Shown piece after piece: positions 1 through 8,078 of a stretch of DNA of 12,767 bases (positions within the stretch are counted from its first letter, which is position 1; the number at the start of each line of letters is the position of its first letter). A program made the translations under genes and the position numbers. Source of the DNA: Fidelibacterota bacterium 46_43. Its GTDB lineage: Bacteria; Fidelibacterota; Fidelibacteria; Fidelibacterales; Fidelibacteraceae. The stretch is from NCBI GenBank assembly GCA_001509335.1, contig LGGY01000167.1:1-12767 (forward strand). The letters are read 5' to 3'. The notes below the pieces were generated by a model that saw only the letters and a program-made list of their open reading frames with translations, made no database searches and had not been told where the DNA came from.

Positions 1-1
1 C

Positions 2-187
2 TCTATTAAAATTGTCTGGATGATTCATAAACAGACTAAATTAGAACATTTCCAGTTTCATGTCATGAATTCCATTGAATTCAGGTTGAATGACCTGTCA
101 AAGCAGCTGCGGGAAATGCAAAAGGAGTATCATGATTACATACAAACCATAGGTTCTGAAAGCAAAATAAATCATGATATCATTTAA
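2..187 (+). CDS. 3' end of an unidentified gene, cut by the window start
   Basis: An open frame enters the window at base 2 and stops at TAA 185-187, giving 61 residues. I do not recognise the family. The visible part is hydrophilic and rich in Gln, Glu, Lys and His. The stretch around 'RLNDLSKQLREMQKEYHDY' looks like an amphipathic or coiled-coil helix, and there is no membrane segment. An in-frame ATG at 20 has no ribosome binding site that I can see, so a longer gene starting upstream is more likely than a 55-residue protein. The stop lies 21 bp before the aminopeptidase gene, so the two are probably co-transcribed. The frame is short enough that chance openness cannot be excluded. Confidence 0.45.
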   Translation, partial: SIKIVWMIHKQTKLEHFQFHVMNSIEFRLNDLSKQLREMQKEYHDYIQTIGSESKINHDII

Positions 188-208
188 TCCGGGAGTATAA
201 CAGAAAAG

Positions 209-1993
209 ATGAAAACCGATACGAAACAACCGGCTCATATTGATGCATTACGGCGTGTCATGGCAGATGAGGGTATTGATCTTTGGTATGATGGCGGATC
301 TGATCCCCATTTGGGCGAGTATATTCCGGATCACTGGCAAACACGAAAATGGCTTTCAGGTTTTACGGGTTCAGCAGGAACCCTGGTAATCACGCAGACA
401 TTTGCCGGATTATGGACCGATTCGCGCTATTTCATTCAGGCGGAAAAAGAGCTGGCCGGATCCTCTATAACCCTTTTCCGGTCCGGAAATCCGGGCATTC
501 CATCTGTTGAAGAGTTTATTATTAAAAATCTTCCTCCCAAATCCGTCATCGGGTTCAACGGCACCTGCCTGCCTGCCGCGAAGGTTCAATCATGGCATAA
601 ACTCTTTTCTGAAAAAGAATATGTTTATAACGGAGATAGAGATCTTGTCGGGCGAATCTGGGAGTATCGCCCATCCTTGCCAAAATATCCTGCCTTTCGT
701 TACATGATGGATTATGCCGGAGAAGGGAGTCCCCAAAAAATTGACCGCATTCGGAAATATTTACTGGATAATCATGCAGAAGCTATTTTGTTAACACTTT
801 TGGATGAAATTGCCTGGGTGTTGAATGTCCGGGGGAGAGATGTGGAATACAATCCTCTCGTTGTTTCTTATCTCTGGTTGGACCGGCAACGGATTATCTG
901 GTTTATCGAACCCAAAAAAATACCGGAGGAATTGGAGGCAGAGCTGCGTGCAGAGGGTGTGACATTCAAAAACTATAACGATATCCGTAAAATGCTACCG
1001 GAGTTATGTTCAGGACAGCATGTGCTTATTGATGCCGGAAGAACATCTTCATATCATGAACGCCTGATAAGGGAATCGGCTCATAAGGTGATTGAAGGAG
1101 TAAGTCCTGCAACCCTTTTTAAAAGTGTCAAAAACCTTGTCGAACAGAATGGCATCCGGTCGGCTCATATCCGGGACGGGGCTGCGATGGTCCGGTGGAT
1201 GGCCTGGCTTCATCAGACCGTAAAATATGAAAGGTATACGGAAATAACCGTAGCTGATCAATTGCAAAAATTTCGTGCTGAGCAGCCTCTTTTTAAGGGA
1301 CTTTCCTTTTCAACCATTGCCGGATATGGCGAACATGGGGCGATTGTGCATTATTCTGCAAAGGAGGAAACGGCATCGTTCATAAAAGCGAAGGGGATTT
1401 TACTGGTGGACAGCGGTGGCCAGTATTTAGACGGAACAACAGATATCACCCGTACGATAGCCCTCTCCAATCCGACACCTGTACAAAAGAAACACTTCAC
1501 CTGGGTCTTGAAAGGGATGATCAATTTAAGCCGGGCAGTTTTTCCCGAGGGAACAACCGGTGCCAATCTGGATATTCTGGCCCGGAAGTATTTATGGCAG
1601 GAAGGACTCAATTATGGTCATGGCACAGGTCATGGTGTGGGATGCTTCCTCAACGTCCATGAAGGGCCTCAGCGGATATCCCTGAAATCGGATGTCCCCC
1701 TGAAAGCCGGAATGCTTATGTCCAACGAACCCGGAATTTACTTTGAAGGCAAATACGGCATACGGATTGAAAACCTGATCTTATGCCGCGAATCCTCAAA
1801 AAAAGGATTTCTCGAATTTGAAACGGTAACTCTCTGTCCTATCGATATTTCAATGATTGAGAGTAAATACCTAACACCTGAAGAAAGACAGTGGCTGAAT
1901 GCATACCATGCACAGGTCAGGGAAAAACTATCTCCATTTTTAACGGAAAAAGAACAGCAATGGCTGCGGGAACATACACGTGAAATTTCCTGA
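209..1993 (+). CDS. Xaa-Pro aminopeptidase (aminopeptidase P), M24 family, XPNPEP1-like three-domain form
   Basis: A metalloenzyme that removes an N-terminal residue preceding proline (EC 3.4.11.9). With no signal peptide it should act in the cytosol on peptides. Its 594 residues match the long eukaryote-type form rather than the shorter E. coli PepP. Seen domains: creatinase-type N-terminal domain (about 8-150), second creatinase-like domain (about 155-315), M24 'pita-bread' catalytic domain (about 318-535) and M24 C-terminal extension (about 536-594). The dinuclear metal ligands are all present: D401 in 'VDSGG', D412 in 'DGTTDITRT', H475 in 'GTGHGVG', E507 in 'SNEPGIY' and E521 in 'GIRIEN'. 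Further active-site histidines are H381, H471 and H484, with the spacing I recall for human XPNPEP1. GGGAG (191-195) and AGAAAAG (202-208) precede the ATG. It lies 21 bp after the preceding partial gene and 114 bp before the TonB receptor. Nothing suggests inactivation. Confidence 0.95.
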   Translation: MKTDTKQPAHIDALRRVMADEGIDLWYDGGSDPHLGEYIPDHWQTRKWLSGFTGSAGTLVITQTFAGLWTDSRYFIQAEKELAGSSITLFRSGNPGIPSVEEFIIKNLPPKSVIGFNGTCLPAAKVQSWHKLFSEKEYVYNGDRDLVGRIWEYRPSLPKYPAFRYMMDYAGEGSPQKIDRIRKYLLDNHAEAILLTLLDEIAWVLNVRGRDVEYNPLVVSYLWLDRQRIIWFIEPKKIPEELEAELRAEGVTFKNYNDIRKMLPELCSGQHVLIDAGRTSSYHERLIRESAHKVIEGVSPATLFKSVKNLVEQNGIRSAHIRDGAAMVRWMAWLHQTVKYERYTEITVADQLQKFRAEQPLFKGLSFSTIAGYGEHGAIVHYSAKEETASFIKAKGILLVDSGGQYLDGTTDITRTIALSNPTPVQKKHFTWVLKGMINLSRAVFPEGTTGANLDILARKYLWQEGLNYGHGTGHGVGCFLNVHEGPQRISLKSDVPLKAGMLMSNEPGIYFEGKYGIRIENLILCRESSKKGFLEFETVTLCPIDISMIESKYLTPEERQWLNAYHAQVREKLSPFLTEKEQQWLREHTREIS

Positions 1994-1995
1994 GG

Positions 1996-2036
1996 ATTCT
2001 TAAAAAAAGATATTTGTTAAGAATTGAGTGACTTTT
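1996..2036 (+). terminator. possible weak terminator or AT-rich inverted repeat
   Basis: ATTCTTAA (1996-2003) is perfectly complementary to TTAAGAAT (2017-2024) around a 13-base A-rich loop, starting 3 bp after the aminopeptidase stop. A short T run (2032-2036) follows about 8 bp downstream. The stem is only 8 bp and AT-rich, and the T run is not directly adjacent, so this is a poor intrinsic terminator. The position between two functionally unrelated genes is the main support. Confidence 0.25.
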
Positions 2037-2039
2037 TAT

Positions 2040-2068
2040 TTGTTTTATGTTTTCTGTCATTTTATATT
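2040..2068 (+). promoter_or_regulatory. possible sigma70-type promoter for the TonB receptor unit
   Basis: TTGTTT (2040-2045) and TATATT (2063-2068) are separated by exactly 17 bp in a strongly AT-rich gap. The -10 box matches TATAAT at 5 of 6 positions and the -35 box matches TTGACA at only 3 of 6. A transcript would start near 2075, leaving a leader of about 30 bases before the receptor ATG at 2108. In AT-rich DNA such matches arise by chance, and the sigma factor preference of this lineage is unknown to me. I saw no Bacteroidetes-type TAnnTTTG box. Confidence 0.3.
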
Positions 2069-2107
2069 TTTCAAAAGTTGTTTGAATAATTAACTGAGTG
2101 GAAAACA

Positions 2108-5050
2108 ATGAAGCTTAAAATTCTTGTTTTATCATGGATACTCGCTATTGCATCCGGATGGTTATACGCGAGTACGACGGGAAAAATTATCGGACAGGTG
2201 AGAGATGCCCGGACCGGTGAACCTTTGGTCGGATGTAATATCATCATTGAAGGTACATATCTGGGAGCGGCATCGGATATGGATGGAAATTTTGTCATTC
2301 TGAATGTACCTCCCGGCGAATACATGATTCGGGCTTCCATGATCGGATATGCTCCACAGTCCTTGCAAAATGTCTCTGTTTCTGTAGACCGTACCACGAA
2401 CCTTGACATTGAAATGCGTGTGGAAGCAGTGGAAGGTGAAGTAGTGACGGTTGTGGCCGATCGACCTATGATTGTCCGGGACAGGACATCCTCGGCTTCT
2501 CACGTGAGCGCAGATGATATTGCCAATATGCCCATTGAAACGGTAAGCGAAGTGATCGGAACCAAGGCGGGTATTGTGGATGGGCATTTCCGCGGTGGCC
2601 GTAAAGGGGAGACTATGTACATGGTGGATGGTGTCCCTGTCACCGATCCTTTTACCGGAAACCAGGGTGTGGTAGTGGATGCCGGAGCCGTAGCAGAGCT
2701 TCAGGTGATCACCGGATCTTTCAACGCAGAATACGGCAATGCCATGTCCGGTGTGGTCAATATCGTCACAAAGGATGGATCCAATACATTCAGCGGTAAT
2801 ATCCACACCTATTTCGGTGATTATATCTCAGACGAAACAGACTATTTTCCCCATATCGATGATATCAATCCACTCAGTATTAAAAATCTGCAACTATCCT
2901 TTGAAGGTCCCCTCGTAAAAGATAAGCTTTTTTTCTATACAAATATGAGATATTACACACACGAGGGACACTTATGGGGACAACGGCGCTTTGACCCTGA
3001 CAACTTTTTCTATCATCTTGAATCACCGGATTCAGTGGTTGTGACTGATGATTACCAAACATTTATGTCCCACATGATGTCCATAAATCCCAACTATGGC
3101 GGAGATCCAGCCAATGATACCCTGACAATTTTATATAAAACGGGAGATAATGCATGGATTCCCATGAATACGTCGGAGGAACTGAATTTTCAGTCCAAAC
3201 TCACCTGGCGGATCAATCCTACCCTTCGAATCTCCTACAATTTTATCAGTAATAACCTTCCCAATCTCTTTGGCGATTATATTTCATGGACCGATTACAG
3301 TCATGACTGGCGATACACTCCAGAGGGGCTCAATAATAAATACAGCCGGGCTCTCACTCACAATATCAATATTCATCGGGGTATTTCATCCAGGTCTTAC
3401 CTGACCTTCGGATTGTCAAGGTATTCTACCAATTATCATCACTATCCCTTCGGTCCCGATGAGATCATCAATGTGGATATTATTAACACGGCGACCAACA
3501 ATTCCGGGAAACCCCTCAATACCTTTAATGTTGGCGGCATGGAAAATGAGTATTATGAACGCCGCTTAAATATGACAAGTTTGAAAGCGGATTATGTCAA
3601 TCAAATCACCCTTCATCATGAAATCAAAACCGGGGTGGAATTTAAACAAACCCGTTTATCTGAATTCAGATTCAACTTGGATGGACAGTCTGGAAATTTC
3701 AATTTTGACATGCTGGTAAATGGAGAATTTTCCATTCTGCAGGACTATCTGTTTGCTTCATTTGAAACTACTGAACAGGCAAACAATGTTTTAAAGGATT
3801 TTTCTGATTATGTCCATGAGAACCCTGTAAAGCCGTGGCAATTATCTGCCTACATTCAGGATAAAATCGAATACAATACGATTGTTGTCAATGCTGGCAT
3901 CCGGCTCGATTATTTTGATCCGAATTTTCATGTCCTCTCGGATCCCAGGGATCCCAATATATTTACCCCCATCGCCCCGAAAAACCGTTATAAAGATACA
4001 AATGGCGATGGCGTGATACAGGCTGGCGAGATGACGGCAGACAATGAGTATACAATAGAAGAAAGAGCTGATTTCTGGTACAGGGATGTGAAAGGAAAAT
4101 ATCAGATTTCTCCACGAATCGGATTCGGATATCCCATATCGGACCGGGGATCTATCCACGTGTCTTTCGGACAATTTCTCCAAATGCCTTTGATGGATAA
4201 ACTGTATAAGAATCCCCTTTATCAGATGGGAACGGGTACAGGACTCCAGGGAGAAATGGGGAATGCCGATCTGAAACCGGAACGGACCAATCAGTATGAG
4301 ATTGGGCTCCAGCAGCAGGTTTCCAATGATATCAAACTGCAGCTGGACATTTTTTACCGGGATATCCGGAATCTCCAGAGCGGTGATAAAATTATTGAGA
4401 CCTATCAGCAGGGAACCATGTATTCTATTTACAGCAATAATGATTATGCGGAAATCAAAGGAATAACAATATCTCTGGAAAAAAGGTATTCAAATTACTT
4501 CAGTGCCTTCGTGGATTATACGTATCAGGTGGCTGAAGGAGTATCAGTGGACCGGAATGCCGCATATAACGCCATCAATAATAACATGACACCGGAGAAA
4601 CAACTGATTCCTCTGGGACATGATCAGCGACACACGTTGAATGTCACCACCAATATCGGAGTCCCGGGAAACTGGAATGTGGGAATCATAGCCAAATGGT
4701 CTACCGGTATGCCATATACTATTGGAAATCTTGAACTGGTACGGCTGACACAAATTGCCAATACAGGTGTAAAACCTGCCAAAACCAATGTGGATATACG
4801 TTTTGACAAAACTCTGAATTTTGCAGGCATCCATTTTAATCTCTATCTCAGAGTCAGCAATTTGTTTGATACGATGAACGAATATAATGTGTTTGATGAT
4901 ACGGGACGTGCCACGTATACGACCCTGGAAAATAAATACAGTGAAACACAAGCCAGTAAAATGATTAACGGTCTCCGGGAGTATCTGATACAGCCCACGA
5001 ATTTCAGTCATCCGAGACGTGTCGTTGCTGGTGTTCAATTTGATTTGTGA
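2108..5050 (+). CDS. TonB-dependent outer-membrane receptor with N-terminal CarboxypepD_reg-like domain
   Basis: An outer-membrane gated barrel that imports a substrate using energy from TonB-ExbBD. The substrate cannot be read from the sequence. Seen in order: signal peptide 1-21 (cut likely after 'WLYA'); a carboxypeptidase-regulatory-like beta-sandwich about 25-106 ('GEPLVGCNIIIEGT', 'DGNFVILNVPPGEY'); a possible TonB-box segment around 111-119; the plug domain about 127-228 ('YMVDGVPVTDPF', 'EYGNAMSGVVNIVTKDG'); then a barrel to residue 980, ending in the barrel-like strand 'RRVVAGVQFDL'. The 980-residue length is normal for this class. No SusD-like gene is next to it; two T9SS-type secreted proteins and a PorV-family barrel follow instead. 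Residues 630-641 form a canonical EF-hand-type loop (D630, N632, D634, G635, I637, E641), probably in an extracellular loop. It starts the tight downstream gene series: its stop is 7 bp before the next start. Confidence 0.93.
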   Translation: MKLKILVLSWILAIASGWLYASTTGKIIGQVRDARTGEPLVGCNIIIEGTYLGAASDMDGNFVILNVPPGEYMIRASMIGYAPQSLQNVSVSVDRTTNLDIEMRVEAVEGEVVTVVADRPMIVRDRTSSASHVSADDIANMPIETVSEVIGTKAGIVDGHFRGGRKGETMYMVDGVPVTDPFTGNQGVVVDAGAVAELQVITGSFNAEYGNAMSGVVNIVTKDGSNTFSGNIHTYFGDYISDETDYFPHIDDINPLSIKNLQLSFEGPLVKDKLFFYTNMRYYTHEGHLWGQRRFDPDNFFYHLESPDSVVVTDDYQTFMSHMMSINPNYGGDPANDTLTILYKTGDNAWIPMNTSEELNFQSKLTWRINPTLRISYNFISNNLPNLFGDYISWTDYSHDWRYTPEGLNNKYSRALTHNINIHRGISSRSYLTFGLSRYSTNYHHYPFGPDEIINVDIINTATNNSGKPLNTFNVGGMENEYYERRLNMTSLKADYVNQITLHHEIKTGVEFKQTRLSEFRFNLDGQSGNFNFDMLVNGEFSILQDYLFASFETTEQANNVLKDFSDYVHENPVKPWQLSAYIQDKIEYNTIVVNAGIRLDYFDPNFHVLSDPRDPNIFTPIAPKNRYKDTNGDGVIQAGEMTADNEYTIEERADFWYRDVKGKYQISPRIGFGYPISDRGSIHVSFGQFLQMPLMDKLYKNPLYQMGTGTGLQGEMGNADLKPERTNQYEIGLQQQVSNDIKLQLDIFYRDIRNLQSGDKIIETYQQGTMYSIYSNNDYAEIKGITISLEKRYSNYFSAFVDYTYQVAEGVSVDRNAAYNAINNNMTPEKQLIPLGHDQRHTLNVTTNIGVPGNWNVGIIAKWSTGMPYTIGNLELVRLTQIANTGVKPAKTNVDIRFDKTLNFAGIHFNLYLRVSNLFDTMNEYNVFDDTGRATYTTLENKYSETQASKMINGLREYLIQPTNFSHPRRVVAGVQFDL

Positions 5051-5057
5051 GAATACT

Positions 5058-8000
5058 ATGAAATATTCATGTAAAATGCGCTTTTTTCTTTTTTGGGTTC
5101 TTTTGGGATTGTCAACAGTCCTTGTGGCGGGAGAGAATTCCCTGGACCATCTTTTGGGAGACCGGACTGCCCGGAAATCAGGAATTATCGCCGGAAACAA
5201 GGTCCGGACCCTCTTCTACAATTATGGTGTTGTGGGGGGCGATATTACCGGAAGTTCACCGGAAGGGGAGTGGCCAATCGGCAGCGGCAACAGCTATATT
5301 GGCGATGTCTCAATATTGGTTGGTGTTGAGCTTCCCCGAAAATGGGAGAAAAAAGCTGATATTGATGAGAATTCCATAGCGGTCCTGGACGGCGTGGAAT
5401 ATGAGATTATCGATGCACAAACCTATATAAATGCCAACAGGGATACGGTAAAACTGATTGCACCGAACATCCTGAGAATCAAAGGGATTGATTATAATGT
5501 GAGCCGGTATTTTTACAGTTGTAAATCATTGAATATTTATCCCGACTCTGTCATGCACTTAATGTATCAGGATACGGTGTATTATGTAGGCACTAATGAT
5601 GGTCCCCGCGGTGCGACAGACGGTCCCGGTGGCGCTTCCAATATGTCCTGGACCTTTGAACCCCTTCCCGGATTTGTCGACCCCAATCAGGATTATGTCC
5701 CCCTTGCCACGGATCTGGACCTGGACGGGGACGGTAAACCGGATACCTGGCCTTGGTTCTGGCCGGATCATCCGGACTGGGTGGATGCAAACGGAATTCC
5801 CGAGTGGAACGGCTATTTCGGACGGGGTATTTCCAGTGCCGATGAAGAGACATTTTTCTATATGGATGACGCCAACGATTATGAATTTAATTACGAGAAA
5901 AACGGTTCAGGGAAGCTGGTTTTTCTCCCCGATAGTACGAACACATCCCGATTTGGTTTAGGATTACGGGTGAAAGTCCGTGCCATGCAATGGGCTCACT
6001 TTATGGCGCAGGATATGATTTTTTGGTTGTATGAAATTGAAAATTTTTCGGACTGGGATTACAATAAAGCCAGTTTTGGTATGGTTGTGGGAACCCTGAG
6101 CGGCGGACGTTGTAACGACCATATCGATGCCCAGGATGATCTTTCTTATTTCGATATGGAAGAGAATATGTGCTACAGCTGGGATGCTCCTCCGGCCTAT
6201 TCCCCCTGTTTCGACGGTCCCGTAGGATATGTAGGCTATGCCTACCTTGAATCCCCGGGAAATCCTTATGACGGGATCGATAACGACGGAGATTATTACA
6301 AACATCCGGCACCGGCTCCCCAGTTTACCGAAGAGGATTTTAATCCGGTCACCTTCGACATTGGAGATCAGATTGTTTTGATTGACGGAGAAACATATGA
6401 ACGGGAAGTCGTGACAATCGATCAGCTCCCCATGACTGTTGTAACCCAGGGGAGAGAAGTTACTATCCGTGCGGGTGTCAGTTACAAAGAGGTCACCGGT
6501 AACCTGATAGATGATGATTTTGACGGATTGATCGACGAGAACTATAATGCCCATTATTTGTACCGTATTAAGCCCCTGAGAGCTGAAGTCACGCCCAAGC
6601 CCCCTCTGCGTTATAAAAATTTTATAACTGGAGAAGGGGTAGATAACCTGATGATTGATGAAACCCGGGATGACGGTATTGATAATGACGGGGACTGGGA
6701 TCCGGCAACAGATGATGTGGGAGCAGACGGCAAACCTGGAACCCGGGATGAGGGAGAAGGCGACGGGTTACCCACACCAGGTGAACCTAATCTGGATGCA
6801 ACAGATATTGATGAATCCGATCAGATCGGTCTGACCTCCTTTAACTATTTTACACCTCCAGGAAAGGTCCGGATGAATGATGACTATAATTGGGATATCA
6901 GCAGTCCGGGTGGTTTGTGGAACCGCATGCAGCCGGGTAATTACGACGAAATCAGTCTGGAACCGGTGGACGGTGATTTTATTTACGGAGCAGGATATTT
7001 TCCCATCCGGAAAGGACAAACAGAACGATTCTCACTGGGACTTGTCTATGGAAATGATGAAGCGGAAATGTACAAAAACAAACAGGTTGCCCAGCAAATA
7101 TATGACGAAAACTACAACTTCACCCGTCCTCCTGAAACACCCACGGTAAAAGTGGTGCCCGGAGATAAACGAGTGACCCTTTACTGGGATGACCTGGCTG
7201 AATATTCCCTGGATCCCTGGCTGGGATACGACTTTGAAGGATACCGGATTTACAGGTCAACGGTAGAAGGTTTCAACGATATCAATACCATTACCAATGC
7301 CTACGGGAACAAACAGTTTTATAAACCCTTGGTTCAGTTTGACCTGGTGAATAATATCAAGGGAAATTACGTGGGTGATCTGAATATCTCCGGTGGTATT
7401 TCCTTTTATCTGGGAGATGATGATAACGGTCTGGAGGGAGACGAGGGCATTACCCACAGCTGGACCGATACTACCGTTGAAAACGGAAAAATGTACGTGT
7501 ACGCCGTTGTCTCTTATGACCGCGGTGGAAGTCATCTGGGAATTCCACCGGCGGAATGCTCCAAACGGGCCGTTTACTCCGGAAGTTCCTGGAATCTGGG
7601 GACCAATGTGGTTGTCATCCGTCCCGGAGGCTATGTATCCGGCTATGAACCGGGTCATGTCAGCGGGGAAGTGACACATTCCCAGGGCACCGCTTCTGGC
7701 AGTGTCCGGGTGAATGTGATTAATTCTGCCTTGCTGCCGGAATCCTGGAACGGAGAGACCCGGGAACTTGAAATCCGTTTTGTGGATACGTCGAACGATC
7801 TGTATGACAATAATGGAAACTGGTTTGAAACACCGGCGGACTCGGCCGATGATGTCAATGGTAATCAATATCCTGATAACGGAGAACCAGACTTTAATGC
7901 CCTGGATCCTGCAGAAGCTCTTACCCGGATTACCACCGGATGGTATTTGATTGATGTCACAACTTCCGTTCCTGATACACTGGTCCCTTTGCAGGAACAG

Positions 8001-8078
8001 GTGATGCTGCCTCAATCCCTGTTACCGGAAATTGGAATGGCCATGGGTATCGGAATGGAGATGCTTTTGTCTTCATGA
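5058..8078 (+). CDS. large secreted fn3-like protein with Asp-rich calcium-type loops; N-terminal part of a frame-split T9SS cargo
   Basis: A secreted protein of unknown function. The start at 5058, 7 bp after the receptor stop, is chosen because it puts a signal peptide at the N-terminus (hydrophobic 'FFLFWVLLGLSTVLVAG', no lipobox Cys); an upstream in-frame ATG at 5019 lies inside the receptor gene. The product is 1006 residues. Residues 25-690 are a region I cannot assign, common in style among large FCB secreted proteins. It carries Asp-rich loops resembling thrombospondin-3 or dockerin calcium sites: D219-D229, 405-412, 485-494, 538-560, and a later one near 931. Residues 691-825 form a fibronectin-III-like domain ('RVTLYWDD', 'FEGYRIYRS') clearly paralogous to that of the gene at 8756. 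The last 28 residues (from 7992) are Met/Leu-rich and not protein-like, while the -1 frame reads well there. The natural protein probably continues into 8075-8746, giving about 1229 residues. Confidence 0.85.
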   Translation: MKYSCKMRFFLFWVLLGLSTVLVAGENSLDHLLGDRTARKSGIIAGNKVRTLFYNYGVVGGDITGSSPEGEWPIGSGNSYIGDVSILVGVELPRKWEKKADIDENSIAVLDGVEYEIIDAQTYINANRDTVKLIAPNILRIKGIDYNVSRYFYSCKSLNIYPDSVMHLMYQDTVYYVGTNDGPRGATDGPGGASNMSWTFEPLPGFVDPNQDYVPLATDLDLDGDGKPDTWPWFWPDHPDWVDANGIPEWNGYFGRGISSADEETFFYMDDANDYEFNYEKNGSGKLVFLPDSTNTSRFGLGLRVKVRAMQWAHFMAQDMIFWLYEIENFSDWDYNKASFGMVVGTLSGGRCNDHIDAQDDLSYFDMEENMCYSWDAPPAYSPCFDGPVGYVGYAYLESPGNPYDGIDNDGDYYKHPAPAPQFTEEDFNPVTFDIGDQIVLIDGETYEREVVTIDQLPMTVVTQGREVTIRAGVSYKEVTGNLIDDDFDGLIDENYNAHYLYRIKPLRAEVTPKPPLRYKNFITGEGVDNLMIDETRDDGIDNDGDWDPATDDVGADGKPGTRDEGEGDGLPTPGEPNLDATDIDESDQIGLTSFNYFTPPGKVRMNDDYNWDISSPGGLWNRMQPGNYDEISLEPVDGDFIYGAGYFPIRKGQTERFSLGLVYGNDEAEMYKNKQVAQQIYDENYNFTRPPETPTVKVVPGDKRVTLYWDDLAEYSLDPWLGYDFEGYRIYRSTVEGFNDINTITNAYGNKQFYKPLVQFDLVNNIKGNYVGDLNISGGISFYLGDDDNGLEGDEGITHSWTDTTVENGKMYVYAVVSYDRGGSHLGIPPAECSKRAVYSGSSWNLGTNVVVIRPGGYVSGYEPGHVSGEVTHSQGTASGSVRVNVINSALLPESWNGETRELEIRFVDTSNDLYDNNGNWFETPADSADDVNGNQYPDNGEPDFNALDPAEALTRITTGWYLIDVTTSVPDTLVPLQEQVMLPQSLLPEIGMAMGIGMEMLLSS
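7985..8026 (+). other. frame-change site: CCCTTTG heptamer followed by a small hairpin
   Basis: The frame of the 5058 gene and the -1 frame that contains its sorting domain are both open only between 7976 (just after a TGA at 7973-7975) and 8075. Inside that interval CCCTTTG (7985-7991) lies in exact X XXY YYZ phase, with zero-frame codons CCT and TTG. Slippage here enters the correct downstream frame at GCA 7991. GGAACAGG (7994-8001) can pair with CCTGTTACC (8018-8026, A8024 bulged) around a 16-base loop. The 2-base gap from heptamer to stem is shorter than usual for frameshift stimulators. The same site would also be explained by one missing C or T in the CCC/TTT run, from mutation or sequencing error. 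Confidence 0.4.

Noticed and set aside
2011..2090. A Bacteroidetes-type promoter (TTTG at -33, TAnnTTTG at -7)
   Set aside because: TATTTG and TTGTTTG strings occur, but no TAnnTTTG with a correctly spaced TTTG was found.
2162..2806. A 214-codon open frame on the - strand
   Set aside because: It is the shadow of the receptor's CarboxypepD_reg and plug domains. The product is His-rich with no domain pattern.
5019..5057. An upstream in-frame ATG that would lengthen the first secreted protein by 13 residues
   Set aside because: It lies inside the receptor gene, has no visible ribosome binding site, and would bury the signal peptide behind a non-basic N-terminus. The start at 5058 fits better.
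4544..5200. A 218-codon open frame on the - strand across the receptor/secreted-protein junction
   Set aside because: It is opposite two convincing + strand genes, with no ribosome binding site or motif.
5093..5961. Several short + strand frames overlapping the first secreted protein
   Set aside because: They are out of frame with the signal peptide and the Asp-rich loops, and their translations are Pro/Arg-rich shadows.
7257..8015. A 252-codon open frame on the - strand
   Set aside because: It is antisense to a well-supported fn3-like coding region, its product shows no recognisable motif, and long antisense frames are common opposite such codon usage.
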